Notes: generated from the letters alone by a model not told the origin. 64,000 bases of DNA from Ampelocalamus luodianensis (GCA_036346255.1 CM070632.1:21407408-21471407); one strand, 5' to 3'; positions 34,740-45,424 are shown, numbered from the stretch's first letter. Translations and numbers: made by a program.

Positions 34740-37190
34740 TCCCAAATCGGATGGTTAGTGAAATGGCCAATCACGTCGTAACCATACATCTCTACACTCC
34801 ATGTTTGCATCACTTCCTCCTTGTTGAAATAATCAGAGAGGTATTGGCCGGGATGCTGCGCCATCGTCGAACATGCAGCCATGACATGGGAGCAAGGCCT
34901 ATGCAGAAAAAGATGCTTGTTGCAAGTGCATACGTAACTAGCGCGGTGTAGCATGCACTCGTGGGTGATCCTCTCGCGGTTCATCCTACGGTGTCCTTTA
35001 TCCCTGCACAGTATCTCAAAACGAAGCTCCCTTGTGCCCATCTTGAATGCCCAATGCATCTCACCCATCTTGCTCTTCTCCTCCATGTACTTGGTGATCA
35101 TAGCGGAGTAAAGTACTGTCATTTGCCATGGCGAGTGACGTGTTGTTGCTTCTGTCAACAAAGTAATTTGCGGTACCGCGAAGAATTGCCTCCACAATAC
35201 CAACCAAAGGGAGGCACCTTGCACCGCGCATGACTCAATTGTACACATCGACTAGATTGGTTGTCATGACACCATATCGAGCACCACCCCTGTCATATAG
35301 CAGCGGCCACTTCTCCTTAGGCTCGTGCTCAATCCAGTCCGAGAAGCATTTCACTTGCACCCCGTCTTCCTTGCCACACTAGGATCATCTATGGGTAGTT
35401 GTGGCAATGCTTTGGGGGCCTGGTCAGCGATTGTAACAGCCTTGTTGCTGCCTCCTTTCTGTGTGTCTGGGTCTGCTCATCTAGAATCTTCCAGAGTGCT
35501 TTAAACTTTCGCTGCTGGTTCTAGTTGCACAACTGCTTGAACATGTTCATCAAGTCTTTGTTGCGAAACTGCTTGTAGAAGTTTGCACTCAAGTGCCTCA
35601 TGCACCACCTTCTCTGCAGATCTGCCCATAGAAGTGGCTTGTTTTCTTCTTATTGTAGCTGAGTTATTGCACTTAGCAGGCCTGCATGCTGATCATGTAT
35701 AACGCATACGTTAGGACGGCTCTGTATAACATAAATCCTCAAATTCCTCAGGAACCACAATCATTTGTTCGTGTTCTTGCTTTCAACGAAAGCTAATGCC
35801 ACGGGAAGAACTTGATTGTTCCTGTCCATCGCTATTGCAGTTAGTATCTGTCCCTTGTACTTTCTAGTCAGAAATGTGCTATCCACGCACAAGATTGGAC
35901 GGCAGTGCCGGAATGCATTGATGCATGGACCAAAGGCGAAGAATGCCCGCTTCAATACCCTCTTATTGGTCCACTTCAGATGTGTGGAATCTTGAATGTC
36001 GACATGAGTGCTAGCATTCCTGTCTTGTATGACTCGGAGTAGCTTGGGGAGGTTGTGATAGGAGTCCTCGAACGTACCGAACCTTGATTCCAATGCTTTC
36101 TGTTTTGCCTTCCACGCCTTGGCATAGTTGATTGTGTACTAGAACCTTGCCTCAATCGCTCGAATGATGGATTGTGACTCACAATCTAGATTATCCATGA
36201 TCTCACCGTACATGAGGTTCGCGATGAAGCCGGATGAAAGGTTTCTGTGGGACTGCACTGACTCAACGACGACACATGTGTGAGGGACCATTATAGAGTA
36301 TTTTCAGTAGGTGTTCAACTTAGGCTGAAATACGTGCACTCGCCAAGAGCATCCCTCTATGTCGTACTTCACGTCGTAGCATCTTGGGTTAGACTTGACG
36401 ACTGTGAATGTACGTCACACTAACAAGGCCCAGAATTTGATCGCCTCCTGTATAGCCTTCTTGCATTTGTACATAGCTCCTTGCCTGATTACGCTCTGGT
36501 CGTACTTCCACGGCACACGGGAGCCTTTGTTAACGACGAGGTTGTCGAACTGGTATGTGTTTCACTCGGATGGAACCGCCTGTTATTCCACATCATCCTT
36601 GTTGTCGGATCCTTCATCTTCTGACAATGCCATGTAGTTTTGGTCTTTCAGATCCATCCTTTGGACTAGGGCTTTTAGCTTCTCACCCTCATTAGCAAGC
36701 CCACTAGCTTGCCTAGCTGAAGGAGCTCCTTCCACAGGGTCTTCATCGACAACATCAGCAACTCCTGGACCTTTGGTTACTGTGTGCGTCGAGCTGTGGC
36801 TGGAGTCCCCAACTTCTTCTTCGGCATCACCACCCCTTTTTTGTTCACCGCCGATGCAGGAGTGGGCTTGGCATATGTCTAGGCTAAAAGGACCAAATCC
36901 CACCGTTACTCCCTCGTCCTGCGTACATATGACACCATGACCTTATTCCCTTGAGCTGCACTAACTCCTAATATGTGCCCTGTGGTGCTCGGTTGGTAAG
37001 ACAACTCAATCTCAGATCATAAACAGCATGGTCCCAATCGAATGTGTGGAACAATCACCACATCACAACGCCATATGTACGTTACTTTGGTCTTGTTAGA
37101 GTTATGGTTGCCGATTGAAAATAATGTAAATCATTCCCCTCGGGACCCTCAAGAATAGTCCCATGACCATAGTAAATTTTGAAGTTGACC
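34740..37190 (-). pseudogene. MURA-type transposase relic of MULE-2
   Basis: Minus strand, N to C: VDAVNFKIYYGHGTILEGPE (about 37200-37140); acidic KDQNYMALSEDEGSD (about 36640); FGPCINAFRHCRPILCVDST followed by FLTRKYKG (about 35940-35860), where the family has Asp-Gly-Thr; NNQVLPVALAFVESKNT (about 35820-35770); and the SWIM finger CTCNKHLFLHRPCSHVMAAC (34935-34876). Multiple in-frame stops are present. Overall it is better preserved than the MULE-1 copy. Confidence 0.82.
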
Positions 37191-37440
37191 GCGTCGACAT
37201 ATTTGATGTACTGCACCATAAACAAGATTGCCACAATTAACCACATATCTAAAACTAAACTATCCACTAAAAAGGATTATGCACAACATACTACACTACG
37301 TAACCGTACGTCTAAAACTATGTAATCCATTCGGTTAAAAAAATTACCTTAAAGGTGGACGACCGGACAGGCAGTGCTTCGCTAGCTTCTTTTCTCCCCT
37401 CTACTCCTCTCTGCTCCTCTCCCTTCCCTCCACTTTTTCT

Positions 37441-37880
37441 CTTTTTTCTGAATAAAAGTGAGTTATGCTAGAATTTTAGGGTCCTTTATAGAGTAGATTT
37501 GTGTTGCCATTTGGAATGGCGACAGGGACTTGCGGGATCTATATCGCCATTCGAAATGGCGGTTTTCCAAATTATAATATTAAAAAATTTAGGATCCCTA
37601 TCGCTAGTTGAATTGGCAACAGGACTTGTCACTATTAATATTATTTTTAAAAATTCCTCTCCTCCTCTCCCTTCCCTCTCCTCTTTCTCTTTTTTTTTTT
37701 TTTGAATAAAAGTAAGTTATGCCAAAATTTTGAGGTCTTTTCTTGGGTAGATTGTGCTGCCATTTGGAATGGCGCATGGACTTATGGGATCCTTATCGCC
37801 ATTTGAAATGACGGTTTTCCAAATTTTAATATTAAAAAAATTAAGATCTTTGTCGCCAATTGAATTGTCGACAGAGACCT
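37441..37880. repeat. Duplicated subterminal block of MULE-2 (254-bp period)
   Basis: gaataaaagt.agttatgc recurs at 37450 and 37704. Each is followed by gccatttggaatggcg, ggttttccaaatt and taatattaaaaaa.tta. Palindromic GGCGAY motifs occur at regular spacing through 38000. Confidence 0.8.
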
Positions 37881-38061
37881 GTCACCATTTGGATTGGTGA
37901 CAGGGACCTCTATGTATTGTTGAGTCTCCTGTCGCCTGTGCCTAGGTCCCTATCGCCAATTGAAATGATGACATGCTCTTGTCGCCATTTGACATTCCAA
38001 ATAGCGAGACATGTACTTTTGTAATTTTTTCGACTATTTAATTTTATATTCGCTTGTTTCT

Positions 38062-39543
38062 TTTGTTTATCTTGACCATTTCCCCCTTCTGTCCAGTGGC
38101 GATGCGCCATTTGGTCAGACAGACAACTGATGAAACCACTAAAAATATGCCGCACAGATAACTTAAACAAATAAACTAATTGTCACCTCAACAGATCCAA
38201 AGATTATTTTCCATGTACATCACACAACTAGACAAAGTCAGATCTGTTCCTGATATGGCAAATTCAATCTCAACTCCAACGCGTCTCCTGCCCAGATGCT
38301 AAGCATTCAGATGGGTTGAAAAGTTGCCAGGGCCAAGAACAGTAAGTAGCTCCTCTTCACTAAGGAAAATAAAAGGCAGCAAGATAGGGTAGAAAAGGCT
38401 GAGAAACTTTTTAGTCGGTGGAATCAGATTTGCTGAGTGCATCACTAGCTGCTGCTGCAATCTGGAAAGAACAAGTAGTGGGCTAAGGACATGACATTTG
38501 GTACTTTGGTTCCTGCGCTGTGGAATCTAAGATAAAGAGATGTATTCCTGAGTCCTGAGTAATACTTGTACTATTCCTTGTGTCATCCAAAGCATGACAC
38601 AGACAAGTAAAGGGCATCATCTTACTGGAGATGTTAGCTGAAAGAATTGTTTAAACATTCATGTATGTAGTGCACATATTTAACTCACCACATCCATACT
38701 TTGTGTATTAGAATGAAATATCTAGGCTGTCTGTTTATTTTATATATATTTTTTCAGACAAGAGTTAAGATAATTTCTCTGTCAATCCCCTTTTGATTTT
38801 TTTTATCAACTGTGAAAGATTGCATAAGAAAATATTCGTAAAGTAAACAAAGATTACGCTTTCAGCTGTAAAATAACTGAGATTGGTAAGAATCAATGAT
38901 GAATTGTCTGAATATGACAAATCTAGCAAGCATTTCACTAGGTTTTGTGATTTTATTCGATGACTCGATCAGAATGACAGAATCACAAGCTTTTCCTACC
39001 TCCGTTGCACTAACAGTACATGAAGGATCCCCTCATCCATATCTCCCGAGATAGCAAGTTGCAACACCATGAACTCTCTTGAAACTGAAATGTCTCTATT
39101 TGCATGATTCCTCATCCCATTTTCAGCTACTTTTCCACCTTATTCGCCATTATCTATTAAACCCTAAGCTAAAGAAAAAGTTGCTAACCTTTCTTTAACT
39201 TTTGCACAGAGAAAATGCAACGAATTTTTAGGGGTTAATTAACGCACCTGGTTCTGATTTCTGAATATCTGATTTTGTATGCAAAATAGGCCCAGCAAGA
39301 AATGTAACACCACATAAGTGTACTTGTCCCGAATGCATTCTAAGGATAACTTGCTCCTGTCTCAGTTAGACAACATCCACTTGAGAGAACTGAATTTATT
39401 CGGTGTTTATCATTTTCATGGTGCAGGAACTTACTGATCAATATGAGTCATGACATGGAAATACAATCTTCGTCGTACACAAGAGAAAACTAGGAAAAAA
39501 AGAGAGGAGAAAACTAGCAAAGCATGAATCATCCAACATGTAG
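38062..39543. other. Host intergenic DNA, possible last exon on the minus strand
   Basis: Between MULE-2 and the hAT-like element. On the minus strand, 38463-38416 could be a terminal exon: after ttccag it encodes IAAAASDALSKSDSTD and a TAA. No matching upstream exons were recognised, so this is only a hint of a host gene. The rest is AT-rich and gene-free as far as I can see. Confidence 0.3.
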
Positions 39544-40391
39544 TATCTACCGATGGCGGATCTAGGATTAAAATATAGGGGGGCTAGCTAATACGAGACA
39601 AGTCTGCGAAACAAAAATCAAACCATCTTTTGCAATCCAAAATCATACATAATAGAAGGGAGACATGATGAAAACGCGAAATGCAATGGAAGAACCTCGG
39701 TGAAAATGTCCCTTTCTCTATTTCTTGCAAATCTACTGATCGACAAATGACAATCGATGAATCTAAATCGCAAATAAAAATTGTACAACTCAAAACTGCA
39801 TTTGTTTTTCTTTTACATACCTTCTAACTCGGTGACTCCTGTGCCTAAGTGTTTGTGCTTTCCTGTTGCCTACTGTTGTTGACTTGATTGCCGCCTGGCG
39901 CCTGCAGCCTATCCGCTTGCCTTGCGCCCTTGTCGGCGCTGCCAGCCTTCCTACCGTGCCGCCCGCGAGCCACTCCGTCGTGCGCCCGCGGCCACCGTTC
40001 TGCAATTTGCAAGCCGATTGTTGCGGCGCGCACCCACAGTCCACTCGCCTTGCGTCACCGCTAGGGTTCGCTATCGCCTGAGTCGCTCGATGCTGATGTG
40101 GTGCCTGGTAAATTGGGCCTTGTGGAATTGATTGGTGGGGAGAGAGAGCTGAGTGAGATAGGGCCTTGGAGGATAATAGGTTAGTTGGGCTCAACCGATT
40201 GGCCTAACAAGGTAAAAAAACACTTGGTGTGATACAAATCTCTTGGACAACCATCTTCTAAGTTCACTCTAAAACTAGCAGCCATAACGTCCACGAATAG
40301 AACGAGAGGCTAACGAGGGTACCCACTGTCCGGCTAGGGGTAGCAGGGCGCCGGCCTATGCTAACCCCGTGGATCTGCCCCTGTATCTACC
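39544..40391. mobile_element. hAT-like non-autonomous element, about 830 bp
   Basis: 39552-40383 is bounded by the 8-bp repeat tatctacc (39544-39551 and 40384-40391). The ends are short inverted repeats (left gatggcggatctagg, right as reverse complement caggggcagatccacgg). An 8-bp duplication and CAGGGGC-type tips fit the hAT superfamily. There is a one-base uncertainty at the left tip. The interior is GC-rich around 39890-40080 with no intact transposase. Confidence 0.75.
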
Positions 40392-41077
40392 ATTGTTATA
40401 GTACGATTGAGCCCTACGCATGACTAAGAACTACTGTATACATCACAATCACTGAAGTAAAACACAAGTAGGAGAGCAATTCTGAGCCACGAAAAGGACT
40501 GGGCTTCGATCTCCTCCTGCTATTACACGCAGGTTGGCCGACAGAGCTCGGCAAAAGTCAAAATCAGACGCACTAATAAAAAGAGATGAGACACCGTTGA
40601 ACCCTTACGCCCATCGGCAGGATTCGGATCATCCGCCATTACAAGAAACAGGACGAACGCCTTTACCAACACATGGCAGAAACGGCAGGGTTCGGAATTC
40701 CCGACACATTTTGATCGCGGACGTTGATCTGTGATCGAACGGCTCACCAAGGCGTGCTTCTCATGCTTTTTGAGCAGCAATTGAGGGGAATTCGGATTCC
40801 TAGGGGCACATCACTTGACGGTGCACGGTATTTCGGTGTAAATCTGCTTCGTGCAAAACAAAAAGGAATTAAAAAGGTAAGGTGAAACGTGCGCAGCCAG
40901 GGAAGGACGTTGAGTTGCAGCTTTTGTCCACGTAACCCCCCGAGTCGGAGTCGCTGTCTGCGCGTGCCGATGACGTCACGGGCTCCTTGGCCGTTTTGAA
41001 TTGGCGTCTAGCTACTCTGTAGACTCCCAGAGCCATCGTAGACTTGGCCTAGGCACTGTATCGTTGTATTTGCAAAC
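40392..41077. other. Host intergenic DNA between the hAT-like element and MULE-3
   Basis: No gene recognised. A perfect bZIP/CRE-type palindrome TGACGTCA lies at 40971-40978 in a GC-rich patch, which could be promoter sequence that has lost its gene to the MULE-3 insertion. Confidence 0.35.
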
Positions 41078-41409
41078 GAACTTCTCGATTTTTTTTTTAT
41101 TTTGGCCCATCTGACGCCACGTGAATTGCAAAAATGATTCTCGTAACTTTGTATTTGTAAATGTAGCCCCCTTCCGAGTGCGGGATTACGGGAGGGTGAC
41201 ACGTGCCTCCTTCTGCTGTCGTCAAGCGCAGATAGTGAGGGCCATACGCGGGAGGCTGGCCGAGCGCGGGACCAAAGCCACGGGCATGGGATGTGGGCCG
41301 GCGGCCACTTGCCACGGTCGCCGAGCGCGGGTAGAGCCCTGTCGCGGTGGCCGAGCGTGGTAAGGTGCTAGCCCGCTTTCCGCGGTGGCTGATCGCGGGA
41401 AGGGCGCAA

Positions 41410-41640
41410 GCCCGATTAGGGTTTCTCCGGTTAGGGTTTCGTTCGGTCTGCTCGCCTGATTAGGGTTTCGTTCGGTCTAATTAGGGTTTCGCCGATTACG
41501 AAATTTTTTCAGGCATTCCAATTAGGGTTTCACCAATCAGAGAGAAATATCGGCACTGAGATTTGTAAAAAAAACATTCATTAAGAAATATGGGCACCGA
41601 TGTTTATAAATTAGGGTTTCGTCGCAGTTTCAGTGTTGTT
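41410..41640. repeat. Cluster of TTAGGGTTTC motifs near the MULE-3 left end
   Basis: ttagggtttc or close variants occur at about 41416, 41431, 41460, 41481, 41522 and 41611, some followed by gttcggtct. Spacing is irregular, so this is not a telomere array; it may be a subterminal transposase-binding repeat. Confidence 0.6.
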
Positions 41641-42157
41641 TGTAGTAATTTCAAAATATAGCAAATGTGTTAAGAAAATTACGAAACTTTTTGTGGAGCC
41701 TCCCAACATAATGTTGTTGCTTCCGTAATTTTTCTATTTTTTATTCATTCATTTTTTCCCGTATTTTCATATAAGTGTACTGTTTGTAGGGTTTTGTAAA
41801 TGTATAACATGAGCTCAAAAAATTATGAATTTTGTTTTAAAGGCTCCTCACGTAGTGGACTTGATTGTGTAATATTTCAACAATTTTATATGTGTTCTGT
41901 AATTGTCTCGGAGATGAAGGATTTATCTCTCGAAAATTTGATTTACAATTTGAACTTTAAATTATGGAATTTCGATGCTCGATTCATCTTTCCGATGCAA
42001 ATTTGTTTGTACAAGGTAAGATTCATAATGGAAATCCTCTACTATGGTAAGATGATTGGCAACATAGATTCCACTCCATTAAATTACCAATACTAGTACT
42101 GCTATATTGCACTTGCTAGAGGCATGAATTAGAAACATAGATTTCTGCCTCTACAGT

Positions 42158-42330
42158 TCTTGATCACATTACTTCACTATGGTGGAGTTAAAGCAAAGTA
42201 CTTTATGAAGCTTATACAGAATGCAATTGAGGGGGCTGAGAACGCTCGTTGTGATTATGAAGATGCCCTAAAACATGGAGGATTCGATGTCGGTGCGAAT
42301 GGTTCTTTATGAGATTCCACTGGAAAAGGT
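42158..42330 (+). pseudogene. Captured exon of an RNA-dependent RNA polymerase (RDR)
   Basis: After an acceptor-like gcctctacag, the plus strand encodes FLITLLHYGGVKAKYFMKLI then AIEGAENARCDYEDALKHG. After a one-base shift it continues DSMSVRMVLYEIPLEK up to a GT donor-like gtatac. This order matches the conserved RDR core of plant RDR3-type enzymes (LLxYGGV, then an A-L-x-x-G-(D)-S-M-x-x-x-M-I-x-x-GIPLxE pattern). RDRs make double-stranded RNA for silencing. Only one exon was found, and the catalytic DxDGD region was not, so this is a captured gene fragment of Pack-MULE type. Confidence 0.7.
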
Positions 42331-42415
42331 ATACTTGCAATATAGGCTTGCTTTGATGGCTTAGCGTAGGCACGGAACCAGAACTACATTAGAGTCCGTG
42401 GACAGAAGCACTTAC

Positions 42416-42900
42416 ACGTGATCCGGGACTACGGGTAGACGGGAGAGATTATTAGTGCGCATTTTTGAAAAAGAATTGGTAGGGAACATAGTGTAATCGG
42501 TCCCACGGCCGTCGATAGCTTGTTGTGTCCCAATGGCGTCGGATAGTCACAGAGTAGTTCGCGACAACCCGAGTAACGCATGCCCAGCCGAGCGCGCTTG
42601 ATTTGAAGAACTTGCATATGTCCTCGCACCAACACGGGGTGTCTCCCTGCAGGTGTTACGACGGCGCTTGGTTGGAACGCTCGGAAGGGGGTTCTTGCCA
42701 CTGGGGGCTCATTGCGGAGAGTCTGCCATCCTGGCAAGCTCTTCTTGCTGGACCTGTGTCCGCAGAGTTCTTGCTTGGTCGCCCTCCCCAAAGAGCCCTT
42801 GCTAGTTCATGGATCTCATCCCATTGCTTCATTATCTTGTCACATTGCTTCTTCCGCCTCTTGTGCATCCTGTGGTGAAGGAAGCTCGTGTAGTGTTGGG
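42416..42900 (-). pseudogene. GRF-like gene, truncated second copy in MULE-3
   Basis: Minus-strand duplicate of the 5' two-thirds of the gene at 42936-43735. It starts MHKRRKKQCDKIMKQWDEI at 42868 and passes through RNEPP-like and GMRYSGCRELLCDYP-like segments. It ends where homology to the neighbour stops (about 42416), before the WID box. Internal frameshifts are present. It lies directly downstream of the first copy in the same orientation. Confidence 0.7.
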
Positions 42901-42935
42901 TTTGGTTGTGTAGTGTTCGGTAGGACAGGGGACTT

Positions 42936-43735
42936 CTATGGAATGGCCCAACCTACTGCATGGATCGGGGCCATTTGCCCTTCCTTTCGAGCTTGATGTT
43001 GTACTCCTCGTCGGCCTCCGCGGCCTCGGCCGTCATTTCTCTCTTTTTCTCGCGCTTCCTCTCGCGAGCCTCGCGCTCCCTGTGCCTGCACACCTCAAGA
43101 TAAGCTTTGTCCTCCCGATGGATACACTCGTTGTGCTCGTCGATGCGGCGCTCCTCCTCCCGAATCTCGCGGGCCCTTTTGGCATCCCACTCCTCGTAGT
43201 CGATTTGCCACTGGTCGTATGGGTGGATCTCTAGGTCGATCCACTTGTAGTAGCCACATAACGGATCCGGGGACTACGGGTAGACGGGAGAGATTATTAG
43301 TGCGTACTTTGAAAAATAATTGGTAGGGGAACATAGTGTAACTGGTCCTTACCGGCTGTCGATAGCTTGTTGTGTCCCAATGGCAGTCGGGATAGTCACA
43401 GGAGTAGTTCGCACAACCCGAGTAACGCATGCCCAGGCTGAGCCGCTGCTTGGATTTGAAGAACTTGCATATGTCCCTGCACCAACACAGGGGGGTGTCT
43501 CCCCCTCGGGTAGCTGTTACGACGAAGGCTCGGTTGGAACGTTCTGGAAGGGGTTGCTGCTTAGGGGGGGGGGCTCATTGCGGAGAGCTTCCATCCTGGC
43601 AAGCTCTTCTTGCTGGACCCAGGCCGCAGTAGCCCTTGCTTGGTCGTCCCCCTCCCCAGCAGCCCTTGCTAGTTCGCGGATCTCATCCCATTGGTTCGTC
43701 ATCTTGTCCCATTGCTTCTTCTGCCTCTTGTGCAT
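42936..43735 (-). pseudogene. GRF-type zinc-finger gene of MULE-3 (minus strand)
   Basis: ATG at 43735-43733, about 80 bp downstream of a minus-strand TATA box. The N-terminus MHKRQKKQWDKMTNQWDEIR resembles the MULE-1 copy in style (basic/acidic helix). After frame changes come CRDMCKFF, GMRYSGCANYSCDYPD and YYKWIDLEIHPYDQWQIDYE. A long Arg/Glu-rich coiled-coil tail ends at a TAG (42936-42938). The Cys pattern plus aromatic-K-W-I-D box fits a GRF zinc finger. The 3' half is open over about 98 codons. It lies downstream of the PMD gene on the same strand. Confidence 0.6.
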
Positions 43736-43812
43736 CCCAGTGTGGTGAAGGAAGCTCTGGTGTAGTGTTGGGTTTGGTTGTGTAGTGTTCTCTCCCAGAG
43801 CACGGTCACCTC

Positions 43813-43821
43813 CTTTTATAA
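43813..43821 (-). promoter_or_regulatory. TATA box of the minus-strand GRF-like gene
   Basis: cttataaaagg on the minus strand, about 80 bp before the ATG at 43735 and on the left side of the minisatellite at 43991-44260. Confidence 0.6.
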
Positions 43822-43990
43822 GCCCCAGGGTTGGCATGGTGTGGTTAAATTCATGTGAGTAGCCTGCGAGGCAGAGTGTTGTCTTGTCTTTCTGAAAAAG
43901 TTCTGGTGAGGCAGAATTGTTGTCTTGTCACGTTTTATTTTGCATAGAGTGGTCACGTCATGCTTTGCATAGAGTGTTGTCATGTCGATC

Positions 43991-44260
43991 TGCAAAGCTG
44001 ACTCATCAGGTTACGTCGCTGTGCAAAGCTAACTCGTCGGGTCACGTCGCTGTTGCGCAAAGCTGACTCGTCGGATCACGTCACTGCCCAAAGCTGACTC
44101 GTCGGGTCACATCACTGCGCAAAGTTGACTCTCAAAAGCTGACTCGTTAGGTCACGTCGCTGCTGTGCAAAGCTGACTCGTCGGGTCACGTCGCTGCTGT
44201 GCAAAGCTGACTCGTCGGGTCACGTCGCTGCGCAAAACTGACTCATCGGGTCACCCTGTC
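43991..44260. repeat. Minisatellite between divergent GRF-like genes in MULE-3
   Basis: Eight or more copies of a 31-36 bp unit, consensus gcaaagctgactcgtcgggt followed by cacgtcgctg, varying by a ctg triplet. It lies between the minus-strand TATA (43813) and the plus-strand TATA (44328). Confidence 0.93.
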
Positions 44261-44327
44261 TGATCTTGTCACCGCGCAAAGCTGCAAGCTAACACATTAC
44301 CCGCTTTATTAGCCTCCCCCCGCGGGC

Positions 44328-44334
44328 TATAAAA
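44328..44334 (+). promoter_or_regulatory. TATA box of the plus-strand GRF-like gene
   Basis: gctataaaatgc, about 90 bp upstream of the ATG at 44420 and about 70 bp right of the minisatellite. Confidence 0.65.
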
Positions 44335-44419
44335 TGCATGCCCCATGCTCTGAAAGTAGGAACTCTAGGCCATCCAAATCGTAGGAAGAAGAACCTTCTG
44401 TATCGTACAGTAACATACC

Positions 44420-45005
44420 ATGGTAGAGACCAAGGGACCAGTCCAACTGGGGTCGCCGAAGCAAGATCTTCCCCTCGAAAGGAGGAAGGACTTTAGCCCT
44501 AACTACCGGTTGATGCCGAACAAGCATGCTCAACCGGTATGGCCGAAATGTGGACACAGGGAGGATGCTGTCGTGTAGGTCGCGAATGGCCCTTTCGATG
44601 GCGGACGGTGTTTCTTCCGATGCCCACACTCTGGGGTATAGCAAATAGTTTGCTTTATGTTACTGCTAATAGAGCCTCCATGTTAACCCTACTTTGCAGC
44701 AGATGGCGAAATACAACTTTGTCCGTTGGACCGATCCTCCTCATGAACGACATGTTGTGATGTACGTAGATACATTGTGGGACTGAATCTTTCAGTTGGA
44801 GGTGCGGATTGATAATCTCAATGAGCAAAACGATTTCCTCCGCCAACAGATGCAGCACGAGAGGGGCAACGAGGAGGTCGTGAACATAGGAAGTTTCTAT
44901 GATCCCATATGCTGCTGTACGAACCCTAGCTGCATATGTGCGTGCCACTACAACAACGGCCAGTCACGTCCGAGGCGCCCCTTGTACAACACTCTATGTG
45001 GGTAG
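44420..45005 (+). pseudogene. GRF zinc-finger protein with coiled coil (two in-frame stops)
   Basis: Two exons, 44420-44635 and 44700-45005, joined in phase by a 64-bp GT-AG intron. After a basic N-terminus comes WPKCGHREDAVV, a stop (TAG 44576-44578), then GGRCFFRCPHSG, the intron, and YNFVRWTDPP. This is the GRF zinc-finger pattern C-G ... G-G-R-x-F-F-x-C ... (F/Y)-x-x-W-x-D. A second stop (TGA 44784-44786) replaces a probable Trp after TLWD. A leucine/glutamine coiled coil follows (LEVRIDNLNEQNDFLRQQM). The C-terminus is Cys-rich (CCCTNPSCICACHY) and ends at TAG 45003-45005. Only point stops break it, so it decayed recently. It is divergent from the PMD and the other GRF genes. Confidence 0.75.
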
Positions 45006-45009
45006 TGCG

Positions 45010-45424
45010 AGGCACCTTCTATTGTTAGGCACGGCCGGAGAAGCTTGTACCTCGGTAGTCTCCCCTTCTGTATGCAATTATATTAAATTTTGTAAAGCAT
45101 GTAACTGAATGGTGGACGTGTCATTGCGGTTGCCTTTTATTGAGTGGACTGTTGCATCGATGTGTCGTGTGCATTAAGCTATAGGCGTCGATATGCATTG
45201 AACTAATTTTTGAAGTATTTTCTTAACTCTTTCTATCCTTTCATCCAGTCTTTTAAGTCTATTTTCTTCATTTTGCATTGGTTGATCAGAGGGTTATGCC
45301 ACTGGAATTAGATAGAGGCATACACGATACAGAGGAGTACAACAACGTCACAAAGGCAAACATCATGTAATGTAAGGATACATGAAGGACTACGATGCAT
45401 AGATAAATAGTGGATATTATAATC
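45010..45424. other. Spacer between convergent GRF-like and PMD genes in MULE-3
   Basis: AT-rich sequence with no coding signal; probably the 3' flanks of both genes. Confidence 0.4.

Larger units (their letters stand above)
34136..38061 (-). mobile_element. MULE-2: 3.9-kb Mutator-like element
   Basis: Borders 34146-38051, flanked by gcttgtttct at 34136-34145 and 38052-38061 (at least 9 bp). The left tip resembles the MULE-1 left tip (aataatatta, then aaaagata, then ttacaaa), so the two belong to one family. The right inverted end is shorter and diverged (gaatataaaattaaatag as reverse complement). Both ends are followed by palindromic motifs of the type GTCGCCATTTGGAATGGCGA. It carries only a decayed MURA transposase on the minus strand; no PMD or GRF gene was seen. 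Confidence 0.85.

Noticed and set aside
41410..41640. Interstitial telomere repeat
   Set aside because: Spacing is irregular and units are TTAGGGTTTC rather than uninterrupted TTTAGGG.
41800..42096. 98-codon plus-strand open frame next to the RDR fragment as part of the same captured gene
   Set aside because: Its peptide shows no RDR motif and is AT-rich; I could not support a function.
42938..43234. Plus-strand open frame of 98 codons
   Set aside because: It is the antisense of the GRF-like gene's Arg/Glu-rich tail, which has the conserved YYKWID box on the minus strand.
43991..44260. CRISPR-like array
   Set aside because: Repeats abut without unique spacers and the genome is a plant; it is a minisatellite.
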